Of a stretch of DNA of 64,000 nt, positions 24,113 through 34,991 are shown one piece after another. Origin of the DNA: Lineus longissimus. Its lineage: Eukaryota > Nemertea > Pilidiophora > Heteronemertea > Lineidae. Each line of letters opens with the position of its first letter. Position 1 is the stretch's first letter. The DNA is taken from NCBI RefSeq assembly GCF_910592395.1, contig NC_088308.1, positions 15,765,501-15,829,500 on the forward strand, read 5' to 3'. Both the position numbers and the translations under genes were made by a program. The notes beneath the pieces were generated by a model. That model did no database searches and was not told the origin of the DNA. It saw nothing but the letters and a program-made list of their open reading frames with translations.

Positions 24113-26024
24113 TTAGGTCTCTTACCGACCGGATAGTGGAGCAGTGAGGTGACATTTGAGAACTGTAAAAAGTGAGAAACCATGTGCTATCCATGTACAT
24201 TTTGTACAGAGTTGGCCTGTGCATTTGGCCTATGCTAGTATGCTGCTCAGTGCAAATGCATATGCATGCTGAAATCATCCAAATGAAGGACTGCTGTTGC
24301 AATTTGGATGCCGTTAAGACGACAAGAGAACATTAATTGTGCTGTCCCTCCATCAACCTTGGATTTTGGAACACCACGTCAGTTCAAATCCGAGTGAGCT
24401 TTGAGCACAGGCAGCATGCTGAGGAAGAGTCAAGTGACATTCAAAGTCCAGTTGTATGTCACATCGATGGTCGCGGATTGTCGAATTCCTGTCGTTGCTG
24501 ATCCCACCAACGCTTGAGTTTCGTCGAGTCACCGAGTCGGAGAACACTGTCGAGTTGTCGTGTTCTCAACATCCCAGCATTGTCGAGTAGCTGGTACATC
24601 GTCGATGAGCATCATTCGCACATCATTTGCCAAATTCGTGGCTGATGTGATCCTACACAAGAGTGTGTTGAGCGTCTAACGAGTCGAGTCGGAGAACACT
24701 GTCGAGTAATTGTGTTCTCAAAGCCAGACGATCAACGAGTTTCTTCGTTCCTCGTCCCTGTGTGAGAACTGTCGTTCTCAACATCGAGCAATCGTCGATA
24801 GCTGTTAGCATCGTCGTCATCTTTGAGCATCGTCAATTTATGCTCAATATCCGAGTAACACTTCCACCCAAGTTCAAGGTCATCCGATGTCCATGCCGTG
24901 CTGCATTGATGAACTGAACTGTTTGAACCGAGCACCAGCCTCTGATTCCAAGAGACATTACCGAGTTAGCGAGTCACCATCTTCCAAGGACTGCTACATT
25001 CCAGCTTTGTGCATTGTTGTCACACACATGATATGCATGAACTAATATTTGAATTCTCTTTCAGATATTGAGTAAATTTATGAACTTTGCCTAGTATTTG
25101 GTATAGAAGTTGGCCTTTTACTGTGGGATTTCATTGTACATGTACATTGTAACTGTGTCTTGAGTTTTTGAGCATCTAGTCTAGGTTTGAGTAGGCCTTT
25201 GTACTAGAATCACCACATGAGTCTATGCTTTAGGTTGTAAGTTGACCTACTGCATACTACGAGTTATGAGTATTTCTTCTGACTAAAAGCTGTATTTGGT
25301 CTTGAGAATCTTCGCTGCAGTTACAGGTTGTAATTTGACCTTGCTGCACACTAACTTGAGTTGAGTTTGAGAATCTTCGCTGCAGTTACAGGTTGTAATT
25401 TGACCTTGCTGCACGCTATCTTGAGTCGAGATTGAGAATCTTCGCTGTAAGTAGAGGTTGTAATTTGACCTTGCTACACGCCAACATCGAGTTGAGTTTA
25501 GAGTCTCACTGTGGGTTTTGAGTGACCTTACAGTGTTAGCAAGTTTACCACATCAGTGTTAAGTGGAGAATTTGCGTCTTTCTTGAGTAGAACACACGAG
25601 TTGTTGTTACGTTGTCATGCTTATGAGTAGGCCTTGGTGAAACTTGGAATATCACTTTGCGAGTTCATAACACCCAACGTGTACGGTGTTAGCAGTGCCA
25701 ATTCATCTTGCATATTTTAGTTGCATTTCAAGCCAACTTCTATGCTACCATTTTGTATTGTCGCTTTCATGTGTTCACAGCTACACTTTTCCTAAGGTTC
25801 TATTTTGCAACGTTTCATCTGAGTTTATCTGGGGTTTGAGAAATTTCTTGTGCTGCCCTCTATGCTGTTCATGATACTACAGGGTTGAGTTCATGTCATA
25901 TTGACACAGGGAATTTATCAACTGGCTGAAATTCCAAGGGTTTAGATTGCTACTGTGCTTATTTCAGTCATTCTCTCTGAGATCTGAGTTTTTTGAGTTT
26001 TGAGTTTTGAGTAAAACTGCAACC
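24113..26024 (+). other. Leader region of the BEL/Pao element with internal tandem repeats
   Basis: 1.9 kb between the 5' LTR and the ATG without a convincing reading frame. It holds repeated modules: GTCGGAGAACACTGTCGAG at about 24535 and 24687, and three copies of a ~65-bp unit at about 25300-25495 (GAGAATCTTCGCTG...GGTTGTAATTTGACCTTGCT). Such leaders may carry packaging or internal ribosome entry functions; that is inference. Confidence 0.75.
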
Positions 26025-29000
26025 ATGGGTGAACCACCAACCTTGCAATCACTGTGTGATAAACGCAAAATATGTCGCGGGAAGTACACTCGACAGGAAA
26101 ACACTGTGACAAGGTATTACAGGGAAGCATGTAACTTGTACGACAAAGGAGATCGCGTTACCCAGTTTGAGACAGCCGTGCGAAAAACGGGTAATGCCAT
26201 GGAAGAGCTGAATGCGGTCTACGGTGAATTGAAGGACGTACAGACTGAGGTGGACTTCCATCCTGATTTAGGGAAACTGAACGATGAAGCCTTGAGAGTT
26301 GAGACTGAGTCAGAGGAGAGGTATCGCACCCAGTACTACGACATTTCTGCCATGGTTCAACAACTGCAAGCGGATGCTGAGAAGGAGAGGCGTACCCCGT
26401 CGGAGAAGTCGAGTGATACTTTCACACCTGAGCACTTTGCCGCCGCCATGAAGGAGACCCTGGAATCAGTACAAACAGGAATTTCTGGTGATCAGTTAGA
26501 AAGGATTCTAGGGACCTTATCGCACAAGAAGCGTTATGTTCAGATACCGAAATTCAAAGGTGATGTCGAGTTGTTTGACCAGTGGAAACAACTGGTAGAG
26601 ACTGAATTAGAAAAACCAGGCTATAGCGAGGTGGAAAAGACCCACATAGTCATATCATTAGTTGATGGAGAGGTATCCAAACTCATCAGTGGACTAAAGG
26701 ATCCAAGTTCAGATGACATCCTTGAGTTTTTGGAGAATAGGTACGGAGATGTGTTGACAAAGATCCAGAAGGCAGTGAACGAGATTGCTGCAGTGCCTGC
26801 TGTCAGTTCGCCCTCAGCAAAGGATCTTGATTCTCTCTACAACCTGCTTAATTCCAACTGGAATTACATCATGAAACGAACAGAAGATGACAAACACGTG
26901 GTAAGGGCAAGCTGGATCTTTACAGCCCTTGTCCGACCAAAACTGCCAAAGGGACTTCTCAAAAAATGGGATGGAGAGATAATCAATGAGGAGAAGTCGA
27001 TGGGGACGACGTCGGAATTACCGATACGTTTCGACACTCTTTTGGAGAAGCTGCAAGATGCCGTCAAGGTTGCGAGGCGAACGGAGCCAAGCAAACGAGA
27101 TAAACCCGAGAAGGAGAAGGAGAAAGAGAAGAAGTGGGTTAAGGATTACCAGAAGGAATCTAAGAAGCCTACAGGTCATGCTCTTCAGATATCTCAGAGG
27201 ACACCGAAACCCAACAAGGAGGAATCGTGCATATTCTGTCAACTTAGGCACTTCTCATCAAGTTGTCCAACAGTGAAGTCGATGCCTGTGTCAGAGCGAG
27301 TTGAGAAAGTGAAAGCGTCAAAGGCATGTTTCAACTGCTTGCGGACTACTCACTTTGTGGATGCATGTCGGTCATCTAGCTGTAAGAATTGCTCGAGGAA
27401 GCATCACACACTCTTACATTTCGACAAGCAAGGAGGAAACAAGACTGGGAGCAACCAGGAAACATCGAGCGAAAAGGAGACAAGTGGAGATGGTAACAAG
27501 CCTGAGGAGACCGTGAAATCACCCCACTACTTCGTGAAAGCCAGAGAGACAGATGGTGAAGTACTGTTACAGACAGGCCTAGCGAAATTGGAGTCGAGGA
27601 ATGCAGTCGCACATGGACGAGTTCTCTTTGACTCAGGGAGTGGAGCCACATTTGTCAGCAAGCGAATGGCAAGGAGTTTGCAGCTGCATGGTCAACCAGT
27701 TGCAGCAGAGTTTACCTTAGCAGGAGGAAAGGTCATGACACTTGATACCCAACGAGTCAAGTTTCATTTGTCGAGCATACTACCCAAATGGAAGGGAGAG
27801 ACGTTCGAAATCATCGCCTATGTTCTAGAAAATCCATGTGCTGATATCAATGAAGTCAATGAGGATTTGTCAAAGATTGAACAGCTGAGAGACCTCCAGA
27901 TAGCTGATGAGTTCCCGAGAAAACGTCAATCGGTGGATGTTCTGTTAGGAATCCAGGATTCAATGAAAATCTTACAGGATAAGAGAGTCTTTGGATCAGG
28001 AAACAGTCTTTCAGCGCAGAGGAGTCACATTGGTTGGATCGTGTCCGGAACCTGTCCCGCTGATCAGGAAAGCCACACAACGTTGCCAGTCAATCATTCA
28101 ACATTTCAACTGTCCAGCGAGATAGACATCGCGACCAAGCACTGGGAGACGGAGCACATAGGGATCCTACCAAATGAGAAAAACCAGCACCTCTCAGAGC
28201 TTGAGACTGAAGCCCTGAGACAGCACAAGGAGAAAACAATCAAGATCAAGGATGGTTATGAGACAGGATTGTTGAAACATCCGGAGTGGAAGGATAAAAT
28301 TCTGAAATCAAACAAACAACAAGCAATGAGGAGACTTGGTAGTCTGGAGCAGAGACTGAAAAAGGATCCTACATTGTCAGCGAGATACCAGGAGCAAATC
28401 AATGAGTTGATCAAGAAAGGTCGAGCGGAACGAGTGAGTGAGGAAAAGGAGCCGGAGGATCGTAGTGTGTGGTACTTGCCCCATCATCCAGTAGTGAGAG
28501 AGGACAAGACGACAACAAAGGTTAGAATCGTCTTCGATGGATCGATGAGAGGCCGGGATGGAGTATCACTCAACGACACCTTATTACCAGGACCTGCCCT
28601 GCAACCTGACCTTCCTGGAGTTTTGATGCGATTCAGGCGCCACAGAATTGCATTGATAGCGGATATCGAAAAGATGTTCCTCCAGGTAAGTATGAACGAG
28701 ATAGATCGAGATAGCCAGAGATTCCTATGGAGAGACTTGGACACGGATAAGGAGCCGGAAGTTTTCAGATTGACCACAGTCACCTTCGGATTAACGTCTT
28801 CGCCATTCTCAAGCATCAAAACTGTGCTAGATCATGTCGCGGCACATCGTGAGGAGTACCCAAAAGCTGCTGCAGAGATTGAGGAGAATATCTTCGTGGA
28901 TGATATTTTGAGTGGAGATGAGGAGGATAATGAGGTGGCGGAGTTGGCAGTTGGACTGAAGGAGATTCTGAGCCCGGAATGGAACATGAGGAAGTTTCTA

Positions 29001-31397
29001 TCCAACAAACCAGGAGTTTTGTCAGGTCTTGCCAAGGAAGACATCGCGTCGGAGCTCACAGAGAAGATGGTTGGCGAAGAGATCTCAACAAAGGCGCTGG
29101 GAGTCAGATATCGACCCAAGGAGGATGTTCTCATGTTCTCATTTGTTGACAAAATGGAGGATGTGGAGATCGAGACCAGGAGAAGTGTGTTGAAACAACT
29201 CCATCGGATTTATGATCCACTTGGCATGCTATCGCCCTTTGTACTCAAGGCTAAGCAAATTTTCCAACAATCATGGGTCACAACTGGAGGATGGGACGAC
29301 GCGCTACCATCGGAGATAGAGGAGGAGTGGAAACGCTGGAAATCTGAAGTGACACTACTGGACAGCATCAAGATACCGAGGTGTATTGTGCCTGCTGACT
29401 TCCAGGATCCAGTATATTTCCTACACGGCTTTGGAGATGCATGTGAGACATCATACGGAGGAGTGGTCTATTTGACTAGCCAGGATTCAACTGAGAGACG
29501 TCACGTTGCTCTACTCAGCTCAAAGACCAGAGTAGCACCCCTGGGAAAGAGGAGGAGCATCCCGGAACTGGAGCTCATGGCATCACTGGTGACAGCAAGG
29601 TTAACAAAGTATGTGGAAAGAGAGCTCAAGCTTCCGATTGCTTCAGTGAATTGCTGGACAGATTCCAAGGTTGTCACACACTGGTTAAGCAAGCCACCAT
29701 ACAAATGGCAAACATTTGTCGCAAACAGAGTAGCTGAGATTCAGAACTTAGTGCCACCCTGCAACTGGAGACATGTTCCAGGAAAATGGAACCCTGCGGA
29801 TCTTTGTTCCCGAGGACTTACTGCTGAGAATCTGGTTGAATCTTCATTGTGGTGGAATGGTCCATCCTTCCTGACTGAAAGTGAAGAACAGTGGCCAGAA
29901 CAAGAGAAGAGCAAGAAGGAAGATGAGGAAATAGCTGACTCGAAAGCCAAGCCCAAACTTCGTCAGATTGGTATTGCTGCTGTAGCCAAGACGGATATTG
30001 CTGCTGCTGAGAAATACATTGAGAAATTCTCATCATACCAGAAGTTCATCAGGGTAATGAGCAGAGCGAGGAGTTGGATTAGGATCCATAGGTCCCGAAA
30101 GGAGGGGAGAGATCAAAACGAGGGGAGAGAAACTGACAAGGAGAAAAGCATTCCAGGAACAACTCTCAATGACAGACGTCAGGAGGAGCTGCACTGGATC
30201 AGATGGGCTCAATCGCTCAAGTATCAGGAGGATATTGAGGAATTGAAAGCCGGACGACAAGTCACCATGGAGAGTAAACTGGCTCCATTGAGCCCAGAGT
30301 GGGACGAGAAGGATCAAGTGATGCGAGTGGGAGGTCGTCTTCATTACGCCCCATTGCCGGAGGAAACTAAGCATCCCATCATCTTGCCTGCTCACAACCG
30401 ATTTGTGGATAAGTTAGTTCTGTACTACCACCAGATTAACCTACACACAGGACCAGCACAAACCCTGGCTTTCTTGAGAAACAAGTACTGGCTTATTCAT
30501 GGGAGACAGGAAGTGAGACGCATTCTTCACAAGTGCAAGGCTTGTAAGGATCCAGAGGAGATTGAGCAAAAGATGGCGCCGCTGCCTGTGGAAAGAGTGA
30601 GCATGAGTCTTCCTTTCACGCACATAGGATTAGACTATGCAGGACCTTTATACGTAAAGATGTCCAGAGATGAGACAACGAAGGCTTACATTCTGATCTT
30701 CACGTGTATGGTGACTAGAGGAGTGCACCTGGAACTCACACCAGATCTTACTACAGAAGAGTTCATGGCTGGGCTGCAGCGCATGATGAATCGCAAAGGG
30801 AAATGTGTATTCATTCTCTCTGACAACGCAAAGACATTCAAAAAGGCAGACACCTTGCTGAGGATTCTTTACAAACAGAAGAATGGAAAGAACAAGCTTA
30901 ATGAGGAGATAACAGGAAAGGGAATAACATGGCGTTTTATCACGGAGAGAGCCCCATGGCACGGAGGATTCTATGAGAGACTCGTGCAAAGCGTCAAGAA
31001 ACCACTGAGGAGAGTGCTTGGGAAAGCACACCTGACATACCTTGAGATGCAGACTGTACTCTCGGACATCGAAGCACAACTGAATTCTAGACCCCTGACT
31101 AGTGTCTCTGCAGACAAAGAGGATTGGTCGCCTATCACTCCAGGACACCTGATGATTGGCCGGAGCCTACAAGTTCTGCCTGATGCCTCATTGGCAGGCC
31201 ATACTACCGTCGCAGTGAGCAAGAGATGGGCCTATAATCAGCACCTGTCAAGGATCTTTTGGAATCGATGGACGAAGGAGTATTTGACTGAGCTGAACCA
31301 ACTGAGGAAGTGGACTGAGGTTCGAGATAACCTTCATGAGGGAGACGTTGTTCTAGTCGCTGAGGACAACACCAGGAAGCTGGATTGGAAGCTTTGA
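26025..31397 (+). CDS. BEL/Pao gag-pol polyprotein (truncated by a premature stop)
   Basis: Single frame of 1790 codons. ATG 26025 (context GCAACCATGG) is chosen over a non-ATG opening slightly upstream. Domains in order: gag-like region to about residue 360; Cys/His zinc-knuckle cluster about 402-455 (CIFC, CFNC, CKNC); A17-type aspartic protease with catalytic D536 in DSGSGATFVS; reverse transcriptase with active site FVDD at about 957; RNase H with TDSK at about 1213; integrase with an H2C2 zinc site at about 1468-1510 and catalytic triad D1537, D1600, E1651. It copies element RNA into DNA and integrates it. The frame stops at TGA 31395-31397, yet an open, integrase-like reading continues in the same frame to TAG 31551-31553, so about 51 C-terminal residues are lost by one nonsense change. 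Otherwise no break was seen. Confidence 0.95.
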   Translation: MGEPPTLQSLCDKRKICRGKYTRQENTVTRYYREACNLYDKGDRVTQFETAVRKTGNAMEELNAVYGELKDVQTEVDFHPDLGKLNDEALRVETESEERYRTQYYDISAMVQQLQADAEKERRTPSEKSSDTFTPEHFAAAMKETLESVQTGISGDQLERILGTLSHKKRYVQIPKFKGDVELFDQWKQLVETELEKPGYSEVEKTHIVISLVDGEVSKLISGLKDPSSDDILEFLENRYGDVLTKIQKAVNEIAAVPAVSSPSAKDLDSLYNLLNSNWNYIMKRTEDDKHVVRASWIFTALVRPKLPKGLLKKWDGEIINEEKSMGTTSELPIRFDTLLEKLQDAVKVARRTEPSKRDKPEKEKEKEKKWVKDYQKESKKPTGHALQISQRTPKPNKEESCIFCQLRHFSSSCPTVKSMPVSERVEKVKASKACFNCLRTTHFVDACRSSSCKNCSRKHHTLLHFDKQGGNKTGSNQETSSEKETSGDGNKPEETVKSPHYFVKARETDGEVLLQTGLAKLESRNAVAHGRVLFDSGSGATFVSKRMARSLQLHGQPVAAEFTLAGGKVMTLDTQRVKFHLSSILPKWKGETFEIIAYVLENPCADINEVNEDLSKIEQLRDLQIADEFPRKRQSVDVLLGIQDSMKILQDKRVFGSGNSLSAQRSHIGWIVSGTCPADQESHTTLPVNHSTFQLSSEIDIATKHWETEHIGILPNEKNQHLSELETEALRQHKEKTIKIKDGYETGLLKHPEWKDKILKSNKQQAMRRLGSLEQRLKKDPTLSARYQEQINELIKKGRAERVSEEKEPEDRSVWYLPHHPVVREDKTTTKVRIVFDGSMRGRDGVSLNDTLLPGPALQPDLPGVLMRFRRHRIALIADIEKMFLQVSMNEIDRDSQRFLWRDLDTDKEPEVFRLTTVTFGLTSSPFSSIKTVLDHVAAHREEYPKAAAEIEENIFVDDILSGDEEDNEVAELAVGLKEILSPEWNMRKFLSNKPGVLSGLAKEDIASELTEKMVGEEISTKALGVRYRPKEDVLMFSFVDKMEDVEIETRRSVLKQLHRIYDPLGMLSPFVLKAKQIFQQSWVTTGGWDDALPSEIEEEWKRWKSEVTLLDSIKIPRCIVPADFQDPVYFLHGFGDACETSYGGVVYLTSQDSTERRHVALLSSKTRVAPLGKRRSIPELELMASLVTARLTKYVERELKLPIASVNCWTDSKVVTHWLSKPPYKWQTFVANRVAEIQNLVPPCNWRHVPGKWNPADLCSRGLTAENLVESSLWWNGPSFLTESEEQWPEQEKSKKEDEEIADSKAKPKLRQIGIAAVAKTDIAAAEKYIEKFSSYQKFIRVMSRARSWIRIHRSRKEGRDQNEGRETDKEKSIPGTTLNDRRQEELHWIRWAQSLKYQEDIEELKAGRQVTMESKLAPLSPEWDEKDQVMRVGGRLHYAPLPEETKHPIILPAHNRFVDKLVLYYHQINLHTGPAQTLAFLRNKYWLIHGRQEVRRILHKCKACKDPEEIEQKMAPLPVERVSMSLPFTHIGLDYAGPLYVKMSRDETTKAYILIFTCMVTRGVHLELTPDLTTEEFMAGLQRMMNRKGKCVFILSDNAKTFKKADTLLRILYKQKNGKNKLNEEITGKGITWRFITERAPWHGGFYERLVQSVKKPLRRVLGKAHLTYLEMQTVLSDIEAQLNSRPLTSVSADKEDWSPITPGHLMIGRSLQVLPDASLAGHTTVAVSKRWAYNQHLSRIFWNRWTKEYLTELNQLRKWTEVRDNLHEGDVVLVAEDNTRKLDWKL

Positions 31398-31553
31398 AGA
31401 GTGGAGGAGATCTTTCCAGGACGAGACGGTCTTGTGCGCTCAGTACTGGTGAAGACGAAATCGGGATTGATGAGACGTCCAGTACAGAAGCTGAGGCTAT
31501 TGGAGACCACCATTGTGCCAGAGGATGTTGAAAGCGATTCAGATCCAGATTAG
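31395..31553 (+). pseudogene. Detached C-terminal tail of the BEL/Pao integrase
   Basis: After TGA 31395-31397 the same frame stays open for 51 codons to TAG 31551-31553 and has the basic, then acidic, composition usual for the end of BEL integrases (integrase C-terminal domain). The neighbouring family context suggests the stop replaced a glycine codon by one base change. Loss of this tail could cripple integration in cis, though another copy could supply it. Confidence 0.7.
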
Positions 31554-31798
31554 CCAATGTTAGTGGAGTATTGTGACTAGAGACATTCTATGAGCATTGA
31601 GAACTACAACATATACAAGAAAATACAACTAAGGGTTTCGTTCACTTAGTAAATACTTTATTCGAATTGTGGAGTACGAGTAGAGAGAATAGTTCAAGCG
31701 ATATTTGCCAGTTGGTATTTCGCATAATTCGTTTCAATATTTTAGCCAGTGTTGCAGTAAGCGTAAAATTTTCGGTGCTCAGATTTCAGAGGGGAGTA

Positions 31799-32036
31799 TG
31801 TCGCATTGGGACAACCTGTATAAGTTTAGTTTTTTGGGACACACTGTAGTTCAAGGTAATTAGCATAGGTGGCAGCACTGGGGGGAGTGTGTTGAGAAAA
31901 AATGATGGAGGACATCTGAGATGCTGTGAGCACATGAAGAAAAGAAACCTGAATATTATGATGAGAAGATGAATATAGACAGTTTTATTGAATTACAAGA
32001 GTTAGAGTTGAGTAATTATACAGTCCTACCCCGACA
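31799..32036 (+). repeat. 3' LTR of BEL/Pao element
   Basis: Same 238 bp as the 5' LTR, preceded by a purine tract and followed by the target duplication TCAAG at 32037-32041. The common LTR sequence contains an ATTATACAG stretch near its end but no obvious TATAAA promoter. Confidence 0.96.
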
Positions 32037-32041
32037 TCAAG

Positions 32042-32300
32042 CATTGAAGACGGCTGCCACAGTAGCCGCTTCGGAAAAATGGAGGCGCTGATTGTGGAAA
32101 GAAAGCAACCTGTTGTGTCAATCAACCGGAGAAAGTTCGAATCGAAGGGCGCCCACCAGTTGTTATTAGGCGGAAAGGAAATTCAAGAGGCCACCGTCCT
32201 GGCCGCTTCGATAAAATGGCGGTGCTGATCATGGAAAGGAAGCATCCTCTAGTGACCACCAATGTACCACACAAAGTTGGTGTGACGAATGGCAAATTTT
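32042..32300 (+). repeat. Two diverged ~138-bp direct repeats beside the BEL insertion
   Basis: The segment around 32046-32120 (GCCGCTTCGGAAAAATGG...) recurs diverged around 32186-32260 (GCCGCTTCGATAAAATGG...). A third, weaker copy seems to lie left of the element near 23790-23860, which suggests the retrotransposon landed inside a short tandem array. Confidence 0.5.
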
Positions 32301-32441
32301 TTTGAAAGGAACCTTCCCCAGGTACTCCCAATAAGCCCCCCAAAAAATCGGACAACTCAAGCGGGGTGTTTCTCTGATAATTGACAGAAAGTGGAAGAAG
32401 GTTAACAGACACCAACACCAACACCGACACCAACGCACAGG

Positions 32442-32484
32442 CCACAACATAATGCCCTCGATTTTTGTCGGGGGCATTAAACAT
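32442..32484 (+). repeat. Short dispersed hairpin end (copy 2)
   Basis: See the copy at 18381. Here the stem AATGCCC/GGGCATT with loop TCGATTTTTGTCGGG is well paired. A short (ACCAAC)n run precedes it at about 32410. Confidence 0.5.
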
Positions 32485-33685
32485 TCTGTGTAGATGCTAT
32501 TTAGCGAGTTTCGGTGCGTCTGTTTTACATAGGACTATAAATACAATGTAGGCACTCTTCAACCAGCTAAATAGTATGTACACAGTATATCAAGCCCATC
32601 ACAAGTGCCTGTAAAGACACAGTCATTTTTAAAGTGCATCATTTTTATTGATACACTCCATATAATACACATGACACACGAGTCATTTTTGAACACCATG
32701 TATAAGGGGCTCTGAGTGGGTGGACTTTTAAGTAGGACATAAAAAATAATGAGTGAAGTCATCATATAAATACATTTAATGAATATGTCAGAAGTCCTTT
32801 AACACAGCATCATAAATGTCACGTTGTGCTTTAATGGAGTTCAGCACTCAATTTGCTATTTTCAAATATTCAAATAATTTGATCAGATCTCAAGTGAAAT
32901 TGAAGATAGCATAAGTTCAAATATTTTTTTGTTTTATCTGCTCTCTAGTGGCGATGGGAGGGGGCGGAAAGGTTATTGTGGTTCCATATGGGAAGGCATC
33001 CCTCCGAACCCAATGTCACATTTCCGGCAGACACGTCATAGACTCATATCTCAGCAGAGATAACAATCCAATTTGAAGGAAAAGAAAAATTATATCTGGC
33101 CAGTTAAGTGAGGTTATGATAGATGAGATGTCTACAATCATGCCATCTATGATACTCCAGAGAACGACCACACAAACCACTGGGAAATATAAGACTAAAG
33201 CGAAAAATGTGTTGCCATCTTTATGCTAGTAATTTAATTACTATAAAGAGGGAACACCAAAAAGACATTACTTCAAGGTACTTTGAGGTAATGTGTTTTT
33301 TGTAGAACTGATAGGCCACTTATACCCTTGTGAATTTTCTTGATGACTATCATTTTACTTAGAGGGAAACCTTGTCAATATACATCTGTGGAACAAGATA
33401 GGCTCACAGATGAGGACAGTGTACAATTAATTAGGCAACAGAACAAAGTGTACTTTTTTTTACAAGCATCTTAAAAAATGAAGAAGACCTGGCACCTTTT
33501 CGATGATTTTTTCTTCAACTGGGGTTGTGAAACTGTTACATTTGACTGGGTACCCTTCACAGTGTTTCTGCATCCAGGATGTTTTGCTACTATCTGATTC
33601 AATGTAGCAAAATGATCAAACAATGCATTAAGTCACCATAAAGGCAGCAGCATACCAACTGATTATCGGTTAAAATGTAACCTAC
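32485..33685. other. Intron sequence with one short palindrome
   Basis: Unique-looking intron DNA. A 28-bp imperfect palindrome CATTACTTCAAGGTACTTTG then AGGTAATG lies at about 33267-33294. Confidence 0.45.
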
Positions 33686-33756
33686 CTGTATGTCTTACAG
33701 AGCACCAGTCGTGAATACACTGAATTGAAATCTTTCTCCACTTCTTTTGTTGCAGC
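33686..33756 (-). CDS. SGSM3: SGSM3 exon 15 in window (RUN)
   Basis: 71 bp, phase 0 in, phase 2 out, acceptor CTTTCAG, donor GTAGGT. It encodes [20 protein letters not shown] then KTY and AG of the next Arg codon; [10 protein letters not shown] is family-typical. The following intron is 15,062 bp (33685-18624) and contains the whole BEL/Pao retrotransposon. Confidence 0.93.
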
Positions 33757-34044
33757 CTGAAAGACAAGAAAACAAGTTCAATCGATCCGAAGACAACCAC
33801 ATCCCTAATTTTGTGACTTGGTGTAAAACACAGCCTGGCTTGCATGCACTCCAAGTCAAACAAAATATGGAAATGTCATTAAAAATATTTACATGTAGTA
33901 GCTGAGGGGTTAATCAAATAATTGCGCATGGCTTGTCACAGGGTGTGATGGAAGTCTGCACATGAAGATAGAAAATCTTTCAAGCTACTTGGAGAATCGT
34001 TAGCCATGGCCTATTACTGAAATTTTAGATACTACATCTTTTAC

Positions 34045-34138
34045 CTCTTCAATAAAGAGCCAGGGATGGCCAGGACCTCCTAATAATGAAGATCGTTTTA
34101 ATCCATGTTCGAATACTGCTTTTAAAGCAGGACACAAT
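34045..34138 (-). CDS. SGSM3: SGSM3 exon 14 in window (RUN)
   Basis: 94 bp, phase 2 in, phase 0 out, acceptor CTTTTAG, donor GTAAAA. It encodes [20 protein letters not shown] then [11 protein letters not shown]. The RUN signature L-x-x-x-L-x-x-x-F-x-H-G-L-K and HPWLFIE are intact. Confidence 0.95.
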
Positions 34139-34506
34139 CTAAAAGAGAAAATCACAAATTATCAGAACATTCATATACGCTGGTGTGGATCATGGCATCC
34201 AGTTCCGGTGACGAACAATTTTTTCAACTGATGTATCGTCAGGATTTACCTGAAACCCCATCAGAGAGCACACAAATTTCTAAATTTTCTTAGGGAGAAT
34301 CCCACACCCCCGAAATGGGATGCAACAGCTCCAGAACAGACATGAAACACATATTGGAACATCTGGATTTAAAAGTCTTCTTTGGGAATATCCAACTGAG
34401 ATTGCAACTCACAGTATTTGGATAAATTTCATCCTTGACTAAGAATTCATGACACAAGTCGTTTAGGACGAAATGAAACAAGTAGAAACATATTAGACCA
34501 ACTTAC

Positions 34507-34670
34507 ACCCCTCTGACTAGATCAGTGATCGTCTCTGTGACAGTATCATCTCCAGCACTTGAGTAGTTTTTGCTTCTCTCATCCAAAAGCTCAACAAATT
34601 TGGCAGGGAACCAGCCCCGTAGACCATTCAGCTCTCCCACCCAACAGTGCTCATCTTTCTGTGAAATTAT
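34507..34670 (-). CDS. SGSM3: SGSM3 exon 13 in window (SH3 second half, RUN start)
   Basis: 164 bp, ending two bases into a codon before GTAAGT. It encodes [20 protein letters not shown] then [14 protein letters not shown], the second half of the SH3 domain with its conserved W and G-W-F-P. It runs on to the first RUN-domain residues [10 protein letters not shown]. The split between exons 12 and 13 falls inside the SH3 domain. Confidence 0.95.
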
Positions 34671-34991
34671 CTGAAATACACAAAAAAATGATCAGAGGAA
34701 TGACTTGATTATACATTTACAGAGGATTTTGAAGGATTACCAGCACAAGGACAATCATGCGAGTGCACGACAAATGAGCTTCCAGTATCGACAATAAATT
34801 ATTTTGCTTTTGTACATGTGACTAATGTACAATGACGACCATTTTCCCAAGGATCACCATCCACTTTCAAGGACAAGATATTATGGATTCCACAGAAGCA
34901 AAATAATGCAAGATCATAGCAGGTATGAGAACTCTGTCTGCTAAATTATCTGGTGAAGATTACAACTTCTTCGATCAAACATGACGATTAA

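Larger units (their letters stand above)
23875..32036 (+). mobile_element. Complete BEL/Pao LTR retrotransposon
   Basis: 8,162-bp element bounded by two 238-bp LTRs (TGTCG...CGACA) and flanked on both sides by the 5-bp direct repeat TCAAG (23870-23874 and 32037-32041). Between the LTRs are a 1.9-kb leader, one long gag-pol frame and a polypurine tract (AGAGGGGAG, about 31790-31796) directly before the 3' LTR. LTR copies look identical by eye, which implies a very recent insertion. It lies antisense to the host gene in the intron between SGSM3 exons 15 and 16. GC content of the coding part is visibly higher than the surrounding intron. The Pao assignment comes from the A17-type protease motif, the FVDD reverse-transcriptase box and domain order protease-RT-RNaseH-integrase. 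Confidence 0.96.

Noticed and set aside
26049-31557. Antisense open frames under the BEL polyprotein
   Set aside because: Shadow frames in a long GC-richer coding region; none shows a domain.
33267-33294. Short palindrome as a possible microRNA precursor
   Set aside because: The stem is too short and has almost no loop; nothing else supports a small-RNA gene.
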